NCBI RefSeq assembly: GCF_003171515.1
Contig: NC_089390.1
Location: forward strand, 6,386,001 to 6,450,000
Length of the DNA: 64,000 nucleotides
Direction of reading: 5' to 3'
Source: Pyrenophora tritici-repentis
Taxonomy: Eukaryota; Ascomycota; Dothideomycetes; Pleosporales; Pleosporaceae
Part shown: in pieces, positions 18,999 through 30,255 of the stretch
How positions within the stretch are numbered: position 1 is the stretch's first letter
Layout of the letters: each line of letters opens with the position of its first letter
Position numbers and translations under genes: made by a program
The notes under the pieces: generated by a model
The model's database searches: none
Seen by the model: only the letters and a program-made list of their open reading frames with translations
Told to the model about the DNA's origin: nothing

Positions 18999-20489
18999 AT
19001 GACGAACAAGAGTTACCTCGCCTTTCTCGACAACGGCGCCGCTTCCGATATGCTCTCACGCTCAAATGTCCCGGGCCTGTCGGCCTTGCCCAGTCTTATT
19101 CCCCACCGCGTCCGCCGCAAGTGGAGGGCCACCAAGTCGCGTATACGCAGTCGCCAGACGCCAACATCATCCATTGCCTCGCTCGAGACGTCCTTTTCCC
19201 CCTCGGACACGCTGCGCTCGCTGCGCACCCATTCGTGGTCAATATACGATGCTCAGTACCTGTTTCTGGCTATTGTCGCCATCTTCTCCCTCTCCGTGAG
19301 CGAGGCGCCGGGCCCGTTTGCAAAGACGTTTATCGCGACGCTGCTTATGACTGGCCTCTGCCTGCCCATCACCCGCCAATTCTTGCTCCCATTGCTTCCC
19401 ACACTTACCTGGCTATTTCTCTTCTCTAGCTGCAAGTACGTATAGTTCGGCTGTCTGCACGATTGTTTCATCTGAAAATGTTCAGACGGGCTGCGACACG
19501 GTACCACGAGCTAGTGCTAATTCCACCCTAGATACATTTCCGCAGACTACCGCCCTGCTATCTGGGTTCGCGTGCTTCCCGCCCTCGAGAACATCCTCTA
19601 CGGTGCCAACCTGAGCAACATCTTGTCCGCCCATAAGCACACCGTTCTTGACATTCTTGCCTGGTTGCCTTACGGTGTCGTACATTATGTCTCGCCTGTT
19701 ATCGTCAGCGCATGCATGTTCATTTGGGGTCCTCCTGGCACCCTTCCCATCTGGGCTCGTGCTTTCGGCTACATGAACATCACAGCTGTGCTGATTCAGA
19801 TCGTCTTCCCATGCTCCCCGCCATGGTACGAGAACTCGTACGGATTGGCCCCCGCCAACTACAGCATTCCCGGAGATGCTGCAGGTCTCAAGGCCATTGA
19901 CAAGCTCACTGGCATCGACATCTACACCTCGACCTTCCTCGCCTCGCCCATGGTCTTTGGCGCTTTCCCCTCCCTGCACTCAGGATGGGCCACTCTCGAG
20001 ACGTTGTTTATGGGACACGTTTTCCCCAAGCTGTTCCCCGTCTACGTTGGCTACACCATGTGGCTGTGGTGGTCGACCATGTACTTTTCCCACCACTACG
20101 CCGTTGACCTGGTCGCTGGCAGTCTGCGTATGTCTCCATCTCCTCTTTCCACAAGTCTCAGCTAACATCCATCAGTTGCCGGTATCTGCTACTTCTTCGG
20201 CCGAGCCAAGTTTCTCCCCCGCCCGCAATCTGACAAAGAGTTCCGTTGGGACTACGACTACGTCGAGGTCGGCGACCCCATGGACGGTGCTGGCTACAAC
20301 ATGCTCGACATCTACGAGGAATTCCAGCCTCACTCGGATTCGGACGACTGGGCCAGTGGCTCATCGTCATCCTACTCCACTGGTGGACGAAGCCCGGTCG
20401 GCGCTCGATCGCCCACCGACGACAGCCAAAGCCTCTGGGAAGGCGACACCGTTGGGTCCGATACGGAACACACGGTCCGCAAGGATTAA
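18999..20489 (+). CDS. AUR1: Inositol phosphorylceramide synthase catalytic subunit
   Basis: Three exons, 18999-19435, 19532-20127 and 20176-20489; 448 residues. This is the fungal Golgi enzyme that moves phosphoinositol from phosphatidylinositol to ceramide, the committed step of complex sphingolipid synthesis and the target of aureobasidin A. It belongs to the PAP2-like fold. The catalytic motifs are FPSLHSGWA and MYFSHHYAVDLVAG with the two histidines and aspartate. There are several hydrophobic segments between about 90 and 360. The cytosolic C-terminus is acidic and Ser-rich, with SPVGARSPT and similar stretches likely to be phosphorylated. Length fits filamentous fungi, slightly longer than yeast Aur1. 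Intron 2 is only 48 nt and splits the second catalytic region from the last helix. Confidence 0.95.
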
Positions 20490-21614
20490 GACCTACACTA
20501 TCTATATCTCCGCCTCATCCATACTCATTCCTAAACTCGCACTTCACCTCTCACCCCCAGGTGACGGCCTTTACGACCCCTGCATTGGAACGGAGTTTTT
20601 GTTTGCGAAGCATTTCAGCGATCCATCAATCGGCCATGGATTTCACGGCATAGAGCCCTGGCATCGGCACAGAGTGCATCAGACGATACATGCATCGTCA
20701 CCACCTTCAGGACCCACCAACCATTATATCCTCGTGGACCTCCTTCGTAGCGCTTTACCGGCGTGGTTTATTGTAACCCCCTCTCTCTTATTTTGATACC
20801 CAAGTCGATCGCTCTTACTTTGGCCCATTCTGGCAACTTGCAAAAGTACCATTTGTGTTGTATACATTCGCTTCCCGCGCTCAGCCGCCTTTTTTTTTCT
20901 TCCTCTCAAACCTGTCGCACTTGTAATAGGCGGCTGAATGCTTTCTGCATAGAGGAGACGTTTTGTTTTGGGAGTCTCATGACCTCTTGTGATATGGGTT
21001 GGGATGAAATGTGTATCACTTGCATGACTCGGGCTGATTGGGAAATGTTTATGGTGGATCAGTGGCCCCAAACTTGCTCTTCTTTTTTTTTCTCCTTGGA
21101 GGCCTGCCACCACTGGAAAGGGATATATTATTACTAGTGTAATGCTTAATGGAATGGAAATGCTTGAATGAAGTAATCTATCGAAATAGCTCTTGAACAT
21201 GTTACCCGCTGTGGCTTGTGACTGCGTCCTATGCTAGCCTTTACCACTAATGCATGTCATACTGCTGCGGCTGATGTTGTTGGTGCTGACATGGCACTCA
21301 GGCGTGCTCATGCAAGTGCTTGCTTATTAGCCCGGCTTACTCAGACCGAGACTGGCCGCTTTAATCGGAATCATCCCATGGTTATCATCATCCTATTTGG
21401 CTAGTCTCAAGAGCTGAAATACGAGCCTCAATCCAGCTTAGTTCCATCATGTGCTTGTTCATCCAAACCCTTGGTCTAGCTTTCAATTGGTATACATGCT
21501 TGCTATCATACCCACACGTCCTTCTTTCAGCGCCAGCATAAACTCACCTAGAGTATACTTTTGCCTATCAGACACTACTCAAATCATCATGCCACCGCCC
21601 ATGCCAATCACCAA
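20490..21614. other. Intergenic between convergent genes
   Basis: 1.1 kb holding the 3' regions of AUR1 (+) and the AP-1 beta gene (-). T-runs at about 20890 and 21085 are the only marked features. No gene seen. Confidence 0.6.
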
Positions 21615-24093
21615 TCAAAACAAGTCCAGTAGATCCTGGTTGCTCTTCTTGCTTTGATCTCCGCCTAATTGCTGCGTCGCTGGTGGAGGTTGGTTGGTGT
21701 CCATGCTCATGCTTGCAAACCCGTTCATGATATCGTCGTTGCCCATCTGTGCGCTTGGAGCAGGGGCCGCTCCTCCTCCGTCACCGAACAGACCCATCAA
21801 ATCATCCATGTTTGATTGTGCCGGCGCAGGCGCATTGACAGCCGGGGATCCAACACGTTGTGGGGTACCTGCAAGGCCCTCCAAACCGGAAGCTCCAAAG
21901 CCAGGTTGCTTTTGCATCGAAGCAGGAGCCGAGCCATCGAAGTCAATGTCCAAGAGATTCTCCATGTTTGTTGGCGCTTGTCCGCCAGCTGCTGCTGCGG
22001 CTGCAGCGATCGGGTTTTCTCGTGCCTCTTCTTGTTGCTCCTCGATCGCAGCCCGTTGCATTGCCTCTGCGCCGAATCGGCCTTGTCCGAGGAAGGCCTC
22101 TGGTGGCTTGTGGTAGACTGATGCCAGTGTTGATAGTTCTGTGAGCAGACTCTCCAACAATTGAGGGGGTAGTGAGCGTATTGTGGATGTGATTGGTGGT
22201 TTGTCGGAAAGTACAATGTCCTTGGTAATCTGTGGGTCGCTGGAAAGCAGTCGCCAGTAGACATAAGCTCGGTCTCGGATATCCGGGTTGTCATTGTCTG
22301 CAGTAGCAGCTTGCAAGACTTTGGTCACTAAGCCTTGGGCTTGATCTGGTTTCTTTAGGAAAAGCTTGACAACAGCTGTGAGGATTTGGAGTTGTGTCTA
22401 TCATTAGTTAGCGCATGTTGATCAGTCTCTTGGAGTTGCATGCTTACCTGAGTGAATTCTTCGGCAAAGGTGTCCACGAAATTTGACAATATCTCGCCGG
22501 CGTTGTTGATCTTCTCTGCGTATTCTCCAACAATCCATATAAGGGATGCTCTCGCATTGGGCTCATCCAGCTCATCTATGCACTGGCACAGTGTCGGTAT
22601 TATGCCTTCGTAACCGGGGTATTTTCGGAAGATGTCTTTGATGACCACGATCGCTTCCTGGACGACGTAGTTGACCTTGGTGTTGATGAGGTCAAGCAGT
22701 GTGTTGACACACTTCTCGCTCGCGCTTTCGATCTTGATCGCAACTTGTCCAATGGCTTTGACGGCACGTCGCACAAAGTCCATGTCTACCTCCATAGCGT
22801 ACTCCTTCAGTTCTGCTAGTAGCTGATCTACGTTTTTGTCGTTGGCTATCCGTACCATGATCTCCAGTTTCGTCATCTTGAGATATGGTGGATCGTTGTA
22901 TTTGCAGAAGAAGACGCGCATTTCTTTGCTAAGGATATCGGGTTGCTTTTGGAGGAGTAGGTCGATATTCCGTAGCGCGACATACTGTACTTCTGGTGCA
23001 GACGAAACGAGTGTAACTGTACTGGATCAGCAATAATTTGCATATTGGAAAGCAAAACACCTACCTAGCGGCGGTGCCATCTTCTTCGTGTACGACTTCA
23101 TCATCTCGGGAGAGATGTTTCGCATGTGTAGAAAGACGACCTTGACGGCTGCAAGAACCACACTGGGGTTGACGTGCTGGAACTGTGGAACGACTCGTTC
23201 GCAAATGTGCTCTGCCTCTTTGATATCTACTGCCTTGTAGTCGGCCAGAGTGGTGAGCAAAGTCACCCTACCCCATTCTGTACACTCGTTCAGCGCCAAA
23301 AGCATCTTCTTGAGCTGTTGCGACGTAATGACGAGGGCCTTTGTTTCCGGGGCTGCTTCTTGAATCTCGACCAGGGCTGTGACCGAGTTTGCGACTACCA
23401 TGGGATTTGGGTCGCCAACTAGTTCCTGCAACTGTTCGAGGAAGCCGTTCTCCAAGCACATGGCGGGCGCGAGATCGAAGAGTTTAGCTACGCACAAGGC
23501 CGCTGTTTTCCTGACATATGGCGACTCGTCTCTCAACGTTTTCCGCAGAGGCTCCTCCATATAGTCGGTCATCTTATCCACACGAATGCAGCCCATTGTC
23601 CGAATCGCCAATGCTCGTATAAGGGGATTTGGGTCTTCCGAGTCTTGTACAAAAGTATTTACGGCGAGGATACAGAGGTCGGGATGCGATTTTGCATAGT
23701 TCCTGGTGCATGCAATCAGTCTCTAGTCTCGAAACAGTGCGCAATATACGTACATGAGGTATAGATATACGAGCTTTTTCTGATCCAAGTCGGCGGTTGC
23801 AATGTTCTTGAGTACATCAGGAAACAGTGCCGACACATCTTTGCCCAGCGTCATGGACATGATGGTCTTCTGAATGGCTTCTTTCCTACCGCAGTCTTAG
23901 CATCTCCGAAAGTGCATCATCGCATGGTTGTGTGCGCTCACCGTTCGTAAGCATATTGAGACCTGGGAAGACGGTTAGTCGTGTACTGCTATACTGCTTC
24001 TCGGGGCCAATCATACACCAGACCTGCCCTCAATTCAAATGTCTCTCCTTTGCGCGGTGGCGCAAATGCGCCTCTTATCCTGTTGACGGCCAT
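21615..24093 (-). CDS. APL2: AP-1 clathrin adaptor complex, beta subunit
   Basis: Six coding exons: 24093-24017, 23962-23942, 23885-23754, 23702-23065, 23016-22448 and 22397-21615; 739 residues. Exon 2 is only 21 nt. The product is beta adaptin of the trans-Golgi/endosome AP-1 complex, which links cargo to clathrin. The start [20 protein letters not shown] is typical. The trunk of ARM/HEAT repeats fills residues 1 to about 570. The hinge carries the clathrin box LLDID (627-631), and the protein ends in a second box-like motif, LLDLF. There is no appendage ear domain, as is usual for fungal AP-1 beta. The intron 4 acceptor is the second AG (GTACAG), which keeps the frame. Confidence 0.94.
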
Positions 24094-24401
24094 GGTTGTG
24101 GGAACCCCGTAGGCCGACTACTCAGCCAAACCCCTCTTACTCCGGCTTGCGAGGTGTGAGGTACGTCCTCGGTCGGTTCGGTACGATGGTATTGCAGTGT
24201 CTCGGCGATATTTAGGCAAAAATTGGGGAATTGCTGTCTTTGTAAAAAGTCAAGCGACGGCGTTCAGAGTAATACGCTGGACACGTCGATGTTCGGAGCT
24301 TCGCGACTGCCACCTTGATGATGGCGGTCCGTGCGCCGTATACATCTAGCCCAATGCTTCGCCGGTTCCACCCCTCGCCCTGGCGTTGCACATAGCTCAA
24401 C
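24094..24401. promoter_or_regulatory. Shared divergent promoter, APL2 / small membrane protein
   Basis: 308 bp between two start codons facing away from each other, so both promoters must lie here. No specific binding site is asserted. Confidence 0.55.
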
Positions 24402-24684
24402 ATGGTGAGTTCGAGAAATGGTCATTTTGGCTTGATATGCTTACACAAAATAATAGCCGTCCAATCTACCGAATCTTCGCCGGCTGTTTGTGGAAGCGCG
24501 CAGTGAGGCAGAAGAGAGTGCCTACTCAAGGAAGGCTGTATGTTCTTACACCTAGGCGCAACCCAAGGAGAACTCCGAGTTGACAAAGCCACAGTTCTAC
24601 AACCTTGCCATCTTCATATCATCCATTGCTGCCTTTAGTCTGATAGCGCAACGTATGACTTCTGCAAAGGCCATCGGTTCATGA
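24402..24684 (+). CDS. Small one-helix membrane protein (unrecognised), frame interrupted by 18 nt
   Basis: Exon 1 is only the ATG (24402-24404). It is followed by a clear 52-nt intron, 24405-24456 (donor GTGAGT, branch GCTTACAC, acceptor AATAG). Exon 2 from 24457 reads PSNLPNLRRLFVEARSEAEE and continues to 24537. There the frame runs into TAG at 24553-24555. The same frame resumes at 24556 and ends at 24684 with a hydrophobic helix, FYNLAIFISSIAAFSLIAQ, close to the C-terminus. The 18 nt at 24538-24555 begin GTATGT, hold TCTTACAC and end CTAG, so they look like a shrunken intron. Skipping them gives 70 residues. An alternative is a 68-nt intron from a weak donor, GTGGAA, near 24490, giving about 48 residues. 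Size and tail helix recall small mitochondrial outer-membrane subunits, but I do not recognise the family. Confidence 0.5.
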
Positions 24685-24839
24685 AATAAGCCACCATGAC
24701 ACGAAACATCAGTTGCCAATGTGTAGTGGAACGAATGCTACCAAGCTTCTTACTTCTTGCTTCTCTTCCCAAGAGAAACCATCTCAAAAACTTTAGCACA
24801 TCGCGAATCTAGACATCCGGCCCGTTGCATCCGAATATG

Positions 24840-25451
24840 TCACGCACTTCTATCCCACCTCGACCCCCTCTTCAGTCTTACAACACCCTTCGCTTGGAAG
24901 AATTGCGTCAACTGCTTCCTCCAATTCACCTCCCACGTCCAAATTTTCCGTTCCTCATCCCATTCGAATCTTCCCACCCCAAACCAGGAGGAGCCTTTCA
25001 TGTGGTTCCGGCCAATCTTGATCCACTGCGGCGCTTCCTCTAGCCGTTCCTTTGGCAGCACACCGGTACGATAAAGCTCGTCGACACTTTTCATATCCTC
25101 TCCCTTCCTGACTGACTCTGGCGACTTCAAAACTGCATACTGTGGATTGGTAGCCAGTTTATCGAACGAGAAGACTATTTAACCCCGGGGTATGGCCTCG
25201 CCAGGCCATCTAAGCTCACCCGTTATCGGGTCGCGACGTGGAAGTGCTAGCGAGTTTGATAGTTCAGGAAGATGCATCGATACAAATATCCGCTCTACGT
25301 AGTCTTTGAACGCTCGCGAAGTTTGGCGCACACTCACCCAGAGATCATGCGTATCCGCTTGTTCCAGAATTTGCAACCACAGTTCGGTGGGAAGTGTCGG
25401 CGCTGTTGACTGCGTGGTGGTGAAGTCGTGCTTGTCATTCCGTGCGTCCAT
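24840..25451 (-). pseudogene. F-box-like protein gene with in-frame stop
   Basis: The frame opens at 25451 with an F-box: LPTELWLQILEQADTHDLW (about residues 21-39), the Skp1-binding motif of SCF ubiquitin-ligase adaptors. It continues to a TAA at 25179-25181. The same frame then goes on without a break through IVFSFDKLATNPQYAV to a stop at 24840. No GT-AG intron that keeps the frame removes the TAA. The part after the stop is as protein-like as the part before it (WFGVGRFEWDEERKIWTWEV). So this is either a gene recently inactivated by one base change or a sequencing error. Without the stop the protein would be about 203 residues. Its target is unknown. Confidence 0.65.
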
Positions 25452-26357
25452 GGTGAATATGGAATTATCACCGTCGTGCTGTTGCGAGCCTTTTCATTCT
25501 CTTGTGAACTCATAGACTGTATCATGGACGACTTCAGCTTCCGATGATAGATGAGTCATCATGGGCGGCCTCGTTCATAGCGTGGTCAGATGCACAGATG
25601 CATGGACCAGCTTGACGCTATCATGATAAAGATCGAATCGTACGCCACGCCTAAGCCTTTGACTTGCACTTGCACTTGTATCAAGAACTTGCGTTGCCAA
25701 ATGGTGCTACTAGCGGCTTCTGACGTGTCCTGGATGCGCTTGGTTTTCCAAGATTCTTGAGTTAAAGCGCACGGCTGGTCATCGCACTACTTACCGCACA
25801 TATACCCCTTGTCATCATGCCTATGCAATTACACACACTGGTGACGACGGGCCAAGGCCGGAAAGGCAGGATTTCCGTATCTTGCGTCTTACCGACAACG
25901 GCACCCGATACCAGGCTGTTACATATGGGTGCCTGATCGTCACATGGGTTCCTGAGACATCTGTGTTTCGGTGCCTTCAATGCATCAATGCGTGACGGCG
26001 CCCAAGGCTGAGCGAGGAACAACAATCACGGCAACAGCTCTGAGCGAAAAAGGTATTTGGAAATTCATTGCGTGGCACAAAATGATGCGGTTCATAAACA
26101 TAATAATTTTACAATGTGTGAATTGTACCTGAGCACTTTGAGAAGAAAAAAAGAAATAGCGCCCTCAGAAACCAGTCCAGTGAAGCGCTCCGCTTCAACC
26201 CTCCGTAGAGTGACCCTCCATTCCCTTCTAGGGACAGAAGAACGTTCTATGCTACCCACAAGGCCATGTTGTCATCAAAGAGGAAAGTACCATTACAGCA
26301 TGCATCACCTCGAAACCTCAAGCCAACCCATATATCCTCCATGCGTCATTGAAAAGT
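25452..26357. other. Intergenic, 0.9 kb
   Basis: Upstream of the F-box pseudogene (-) and downstream of the NGQN protein gene (-). A cysteine-containing frame on the minus strand near 25760-26068 is discussed in the findings. No firm gene. Confidence 0.5.
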
Positions 26358-27536
26358 TTAAGCAACAAACTCACGCTCGGCGAAGCTGCGGCGTCCAAAG
26401 CGTCCACGGCGTCCACCGAAGCCGGGCGAGCGTCCCTTCTGCCTCTGACCTTGGGGCCTTCCGCCGGGTGCGCCCTTCTGGCCGCCGTTGTTCTGACCGT
26501 TGTTCTGTCCGTTGTTCTGTCCGTTGTTTTGACCGTTGTTCTGACCATTGTTTTGACCGTTGTTCTGACCATTGTTCTGACCGTTGTTGGCGTTACCAAC
26601 AGTGAATCGGATACAGTCATCCTGGGGACCACGCTGAGCAACGGGCATGATTACGTTTTGATGGTTGGAAGCAGAAGTGATAGTGCAGGCACGGTAGACA
26701 CCTGCAGGGAGACCGGCAGCGAGATCGGCAGAGAGAACGCCATTCTGACCAGCATCGTTGATACCCTTGAAGAAAGCAAAAGTCTGGGCATCAAGGGGGT
26801 TTTGCGGGTTTTCATTGCCACCCATGTCCTGAACGGTGATATGGGTGTGACCGACGACATTGCCGCCCGACAGAGCCTGGGGAGCGGCGTAGTAAGTGTT
26901 GTCGGGGTTGGTGAAGGACCCAGCCACCAAGTTGTTGATCTTGACAGAGAAGGTAATGGCTGAGTTTTCACCGACGGTGTCACCGTTCTTGGGGTTGGTG
27001 AAAATGGTAGACACCATGTTGCCGACAGCAGGAATATCTCCCATGACTGTGAATTGATTAGCAAATGATCTCGATAGCAATATTGAGGCTAAAATTACCA
27101 ATGGAGTTACAAGAACCCGCCCTGACTTGAAGACCGTTGGTCAGTGTCTTGCCCGTGCAGAAGTTGATGAAGTTGGCAGGGTCCCTGATCAAGTAGTTAG
27201 TGATAGTACTAGACGTAAAGACATGTTGGTAACTTACGTAGCGGAAGCAGCCTGGCCTGCTTCTGCGTTGTCTCCGAGACCGTCAGAGTTGCTGTTCGCC
27301 TGGACATTGTTGGGGTTGAGGCACAGAGCGTTGTTCTGTCCGTTGTTCTGGCCGTTGTTTTGACCATTGTTCTGACCGTTGTTTTGTCCATTGTTCTGTC
27401 CGTTGTTCTGACCGTTGTTCTGGCCGTTGTTCTGGCCGTTGTTCTGGCCGTTGTTTTGACCATTGTTCTGTCCGTTGACCTGGGCATTGGCGATACCGGC
27501 TGCAAGCAGCATAGGGAGGATAGTTGAGAAGCGCAT
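26358..27536 (-). CDS. Secreted protein with two NGQN repeat arrays
   Basis: Three exons, 27536-27238, 27184-27099 and 27046-26358; 357 residues. A signal peptide (1-18, MRFSTILPMLLAAGIANA) is followed by 12 tandem NGQN tetrapeptides (21-68). Then comes a domain of about 210 residues with LNPNNVQ, FINFCTGKTLTNGLQV, SFTNPDNTYYAAPQ, GHTHITVQD and DDCIRFTVGN. A second array of 8 NGQN units and a basic Gly/Arg-rich tail end the protein. The middle domain is a fungal extracellular family that I recall being mislabelled as ribosomal protein S17 in databases; it has no ribosomal features. Four cysteines probably form disulfides. Function is unknown; a wall or surface role is likely from the secretion signal and repeats. 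Confidence 0.85.
26488..26583. repeat. 12-bp tandem repeat, 8 units (NGQN array 2)
   Basis: Eight copies of TTGTTCTGACCG and close variants (C/T at position 6, A/T at 9, G/A at 12). It codes for NGQN on the minus strand. Variants are mostly synonymous. Confidence 0.92.
27331..27474. repeat. 12-bp tandem repeat, 12 units (NGQN array 1)
   Basis: Twelve copies of TTGTTCTGTCCG and close variants, coding for NGQN on the minus strand directly after the signal peptide. The same unit appears in array 2, about 750 bp away. Confidence 0.92.
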
Positions 27537-29097
27537 GTTGAAGTCTTAGAATAGATAGTTATGGGGTTGTAAAAAAGAGTGACTTCCGGCTGGCGGTGGA
27601 TTACAAAAAAAAGGTCAGATACGTTCAACGTAATCTGAATGAAGAATTAGAGGAAAGAGAAAGGAATGTAACCCAAAACTGGAGACCCGGTGTGTGATGG
27701 AACAAGCGACTGATGATAGTGAGAAAAAAACTATCTGGAGGAAATACATTGCCTTAAGTCCTTGGCGATTGGAGAGGCAAAATCTCTACTTGGCAACGCG
27801 GCCGGTGGTTCCTTGGGCATGAAACCGGCGATGAAGGCAGAGACGTCTCAAGCCTGCCAGTACCGGCATGGCTGGTAGTACGCACGGAGCGCGCGCATCA
27901 ATTGGCGCTCAACTATTGACTGAGGCTCTCATGGAATACTCTTGGGAATGCCAGTATGTGAAGCATTGAGAAGGAGATCCAAGAAACAGTTGGTGTGTGA
28001 GGTCTGGGGTTGTAAAGCAAAGAGTGCCGCGAAAACCGTTCGTGCTAGCCGCAACCGGACACGCCATAGTCCAATGCAGTTAGCGGCCGCCTCGTGGCTG
28101 TCACTTTCGGGGATCGTCCTAAATTTTGAGGATTGGTTACTCAAACCCTCATGATGCCTTACTATGCGCCATGCAGCGACCGAATGCACGGCAGGAATGT
28201 GCGATTTGACCCGATCTACCCGGTCACCAACACACCCTACCAGCGGGGAAATTGGGAAACTATAGGTGGCCCACTCTGTGACCCACGCCCCCCCCTCAAG
28301 AGCCTCACTGAATCGACTTTGGAAAGCCCTCTCTGGGCACCCAAATCGGCTAGTTCATGCTGTCATTGTCTCGACCTGACGGGTGTCACAGATGACAAGC
28401 ACGGAAGGGCCGTTAACCACCAAACTTGCGTGCTGCCTTACACTGGTGCGTCGCTCTATGTGGCCCGAGATACGCTTGTCACGCAGACAATCGCATGACG
28501 GCACTCTTCACTCCGGATCCCCACCGATCTACGGTATGGGATACCTGGGACTGAGGTCTTGGAAATGCTTGTGTCTGCCCACGTGCCATCTTGGACACTC
28601 CTTCACGACACCTTGCGGGTTCCGTAGTGGATGCCTGCGAATCTGCCGCCACTACACAGTTGACCCCATCTAGGGCGCCCGCGAAACGGCCGTGTATCCG
28701 TATGGTATCTCTTGCCTCGTCGGCCGAGTGCATATGCCCCTTTCACTACACGTTGTAAGAACGTGCCCTCGGTAATAGCAGCCTGAGACACCTCACGTCA
28801 AACCCCGCTACTCGTTCGGCACGCCGGCATCCCAGATGATTACATGATTACTGAATCAGAATTTCCCCATACGGCTCGGTACAACGACTTGCCTGAGGCA
28901 AGGTGCGTCGTCAGGCGCAGTGATCTACATCTGTAACCAACATCCGCGGAAACTTCTCGAGTTCCACTTCCCAGACAGTAATCAGAGAGGCTGGCCGGCA
29001 GGAGTAAGTATAGTACAATATGATTTCGAATTGTGACTGTGATATGAAATGTAGACACGCGTTCGCTCGGATCGACCCACATCCATCAGTTTCAAAT
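27537..29097. other. Intergenic, 1.6 kb
   Basis: Promoter side of the NGQN gene and 3' side of the PhzF-like gene. Open frames at 27.9-28.8 kb have no recognisable features. Confidence 0.55.
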
Positions 29098-30255
29098 TTA
29101 GATGGTCAGTCGCCCTTCCATCACCTCCACGGCACCGCCTTTGAGATAAAGCTTAGAGATGTTCCGATCCTGTGTTAAGTCGATCTCGATTAAGATTTCG
29201 CTCCGTCGTCCCATTTCCACACCTTGTGTTATCTCGTATCTCAACGTCTCACTGCTCCCACCTTCTGTTAACGAGAGATAAGCTGCCAGGTCGCTAGCGG
29301 CGCTTCCGGTCGCTGGATCTTCCAAAGCCCCCTCGATCATTCTTGTCCTCAGTCTTATTGTTCCGTCCTCGCCCTTCCCCGTTCGCACGAAAAAGTACGT
29401 TCCGGTCAACACGTCGCACCAATCCGGATTCAAGCCGTCGACTACCAGAGCTTGTCCAGCCAGCGATACCATGCTCAGCGCCTCTTCATTTTCTAGTTCG
29501 ACTAGAACAAAGGTCATGCCTTTGACAATCGAGACAACTGGAAAGTCGTTGTGAGCCTGGGTCTTGCCTTGTTGGTAAGCTTCTGCCAGTTGAGGCTGCC
29601 ACGCCAAAATCTCATTCTTGCTGCATCTCTTCTTGTGAACATGGCTATAGTCGTCAGCTTGATTAGGTTGTTGAATTCAACGTTGCTAATACAGACAGCA
29701 GATCGTAGTCATCAGTCTGACGCAATCTTCCACCAGTAAACCACAATTACACGAACGGAATTCGAATAGATCAACATACACGTCATGGGGTATCGCTGCC
29801 TTTACCGTCATCTTCGCCACGTCTTTGCGTTGGCGTAACAAGTCAGCACAGGTCCCGTCTTCGATCATAGTTGGCAGTCACGAACCGTATTCCAGATCTA
29901 CCTTCCCAGCTTTTAAGTTGAACTGTGCATTCATCGTGCCACTTTCAATACCGCGCTCCCGAGCAGTTCTTCCGAGAACATAACATGCTGTGCCTACTGT
30001 CGGATGACCCGCGAAGGGAAGTTCTTTGGTCGTCATGAAGATATCGACTGTCCATTCATCGTCTTCGGTGGCTGTAGTTTTCTCGTGTAAGAATGTTGTC
30101 TCTGAGAGGTTGAATTCTCTTGCGACTGTCTGCTTTTGATCCTGGCTGAGAATGTGGCCATTCGGGATTCGCACAATAGCCAGTGGATTTCCTTCATACG
30201 GCTTGGCCGTGAACACGTCCAGGGTCACAAACTCCAGCTTGGAAGATGATGTCAT
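29098..30255 (-). CDS. PhzF-family isomerase-like protein
   Basis: Three exons, 30255-29886, 29822-29780 (43 nt) and 29644-29098; 319 residues. The family has the diaminopimelate-epimerase-like fold of two similar halves. Bacterial PhzF isomerises dihydro-3-hydroxyanthranilate; most fungal members have unknown substrates. Seen here: VFTAKPYEGNPLAIV (residues 14-28), FNLSETTFL with the Glu matching the catalytic acid of PhzF, ELPFAGHPTVGTACY, and in the second half DPATGSAASDLAAYL. Intron 2 is 135 nt, longer than the others in this window; its acceptor was chosen because it gives HDVHVHKKRCS in frame. No phenazine genes are nearby, so a phenazine role is not implied. Confidence 0.9.

Noticed and set aside
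26349..26963. + strand frame of 204 codons with VVLTVVLS repeats
   Set aside because: It is the antisense of the NGQN array; the repeat and its hydrophobic look come from reading the 12-bp unit on the other strand.
27331..27474. Regular repeat array as a CRISPR
   Set aside because: Units are 12 bp with no spacers and code for NGQN; the genome is eukaryotic.
29098..30255. Phenazine biosynthesis cluster around the PhzF-like gene
   Set aside because: No other phenazine genes are in the window; PhzF-like proteins are common in fungi without phenazines.
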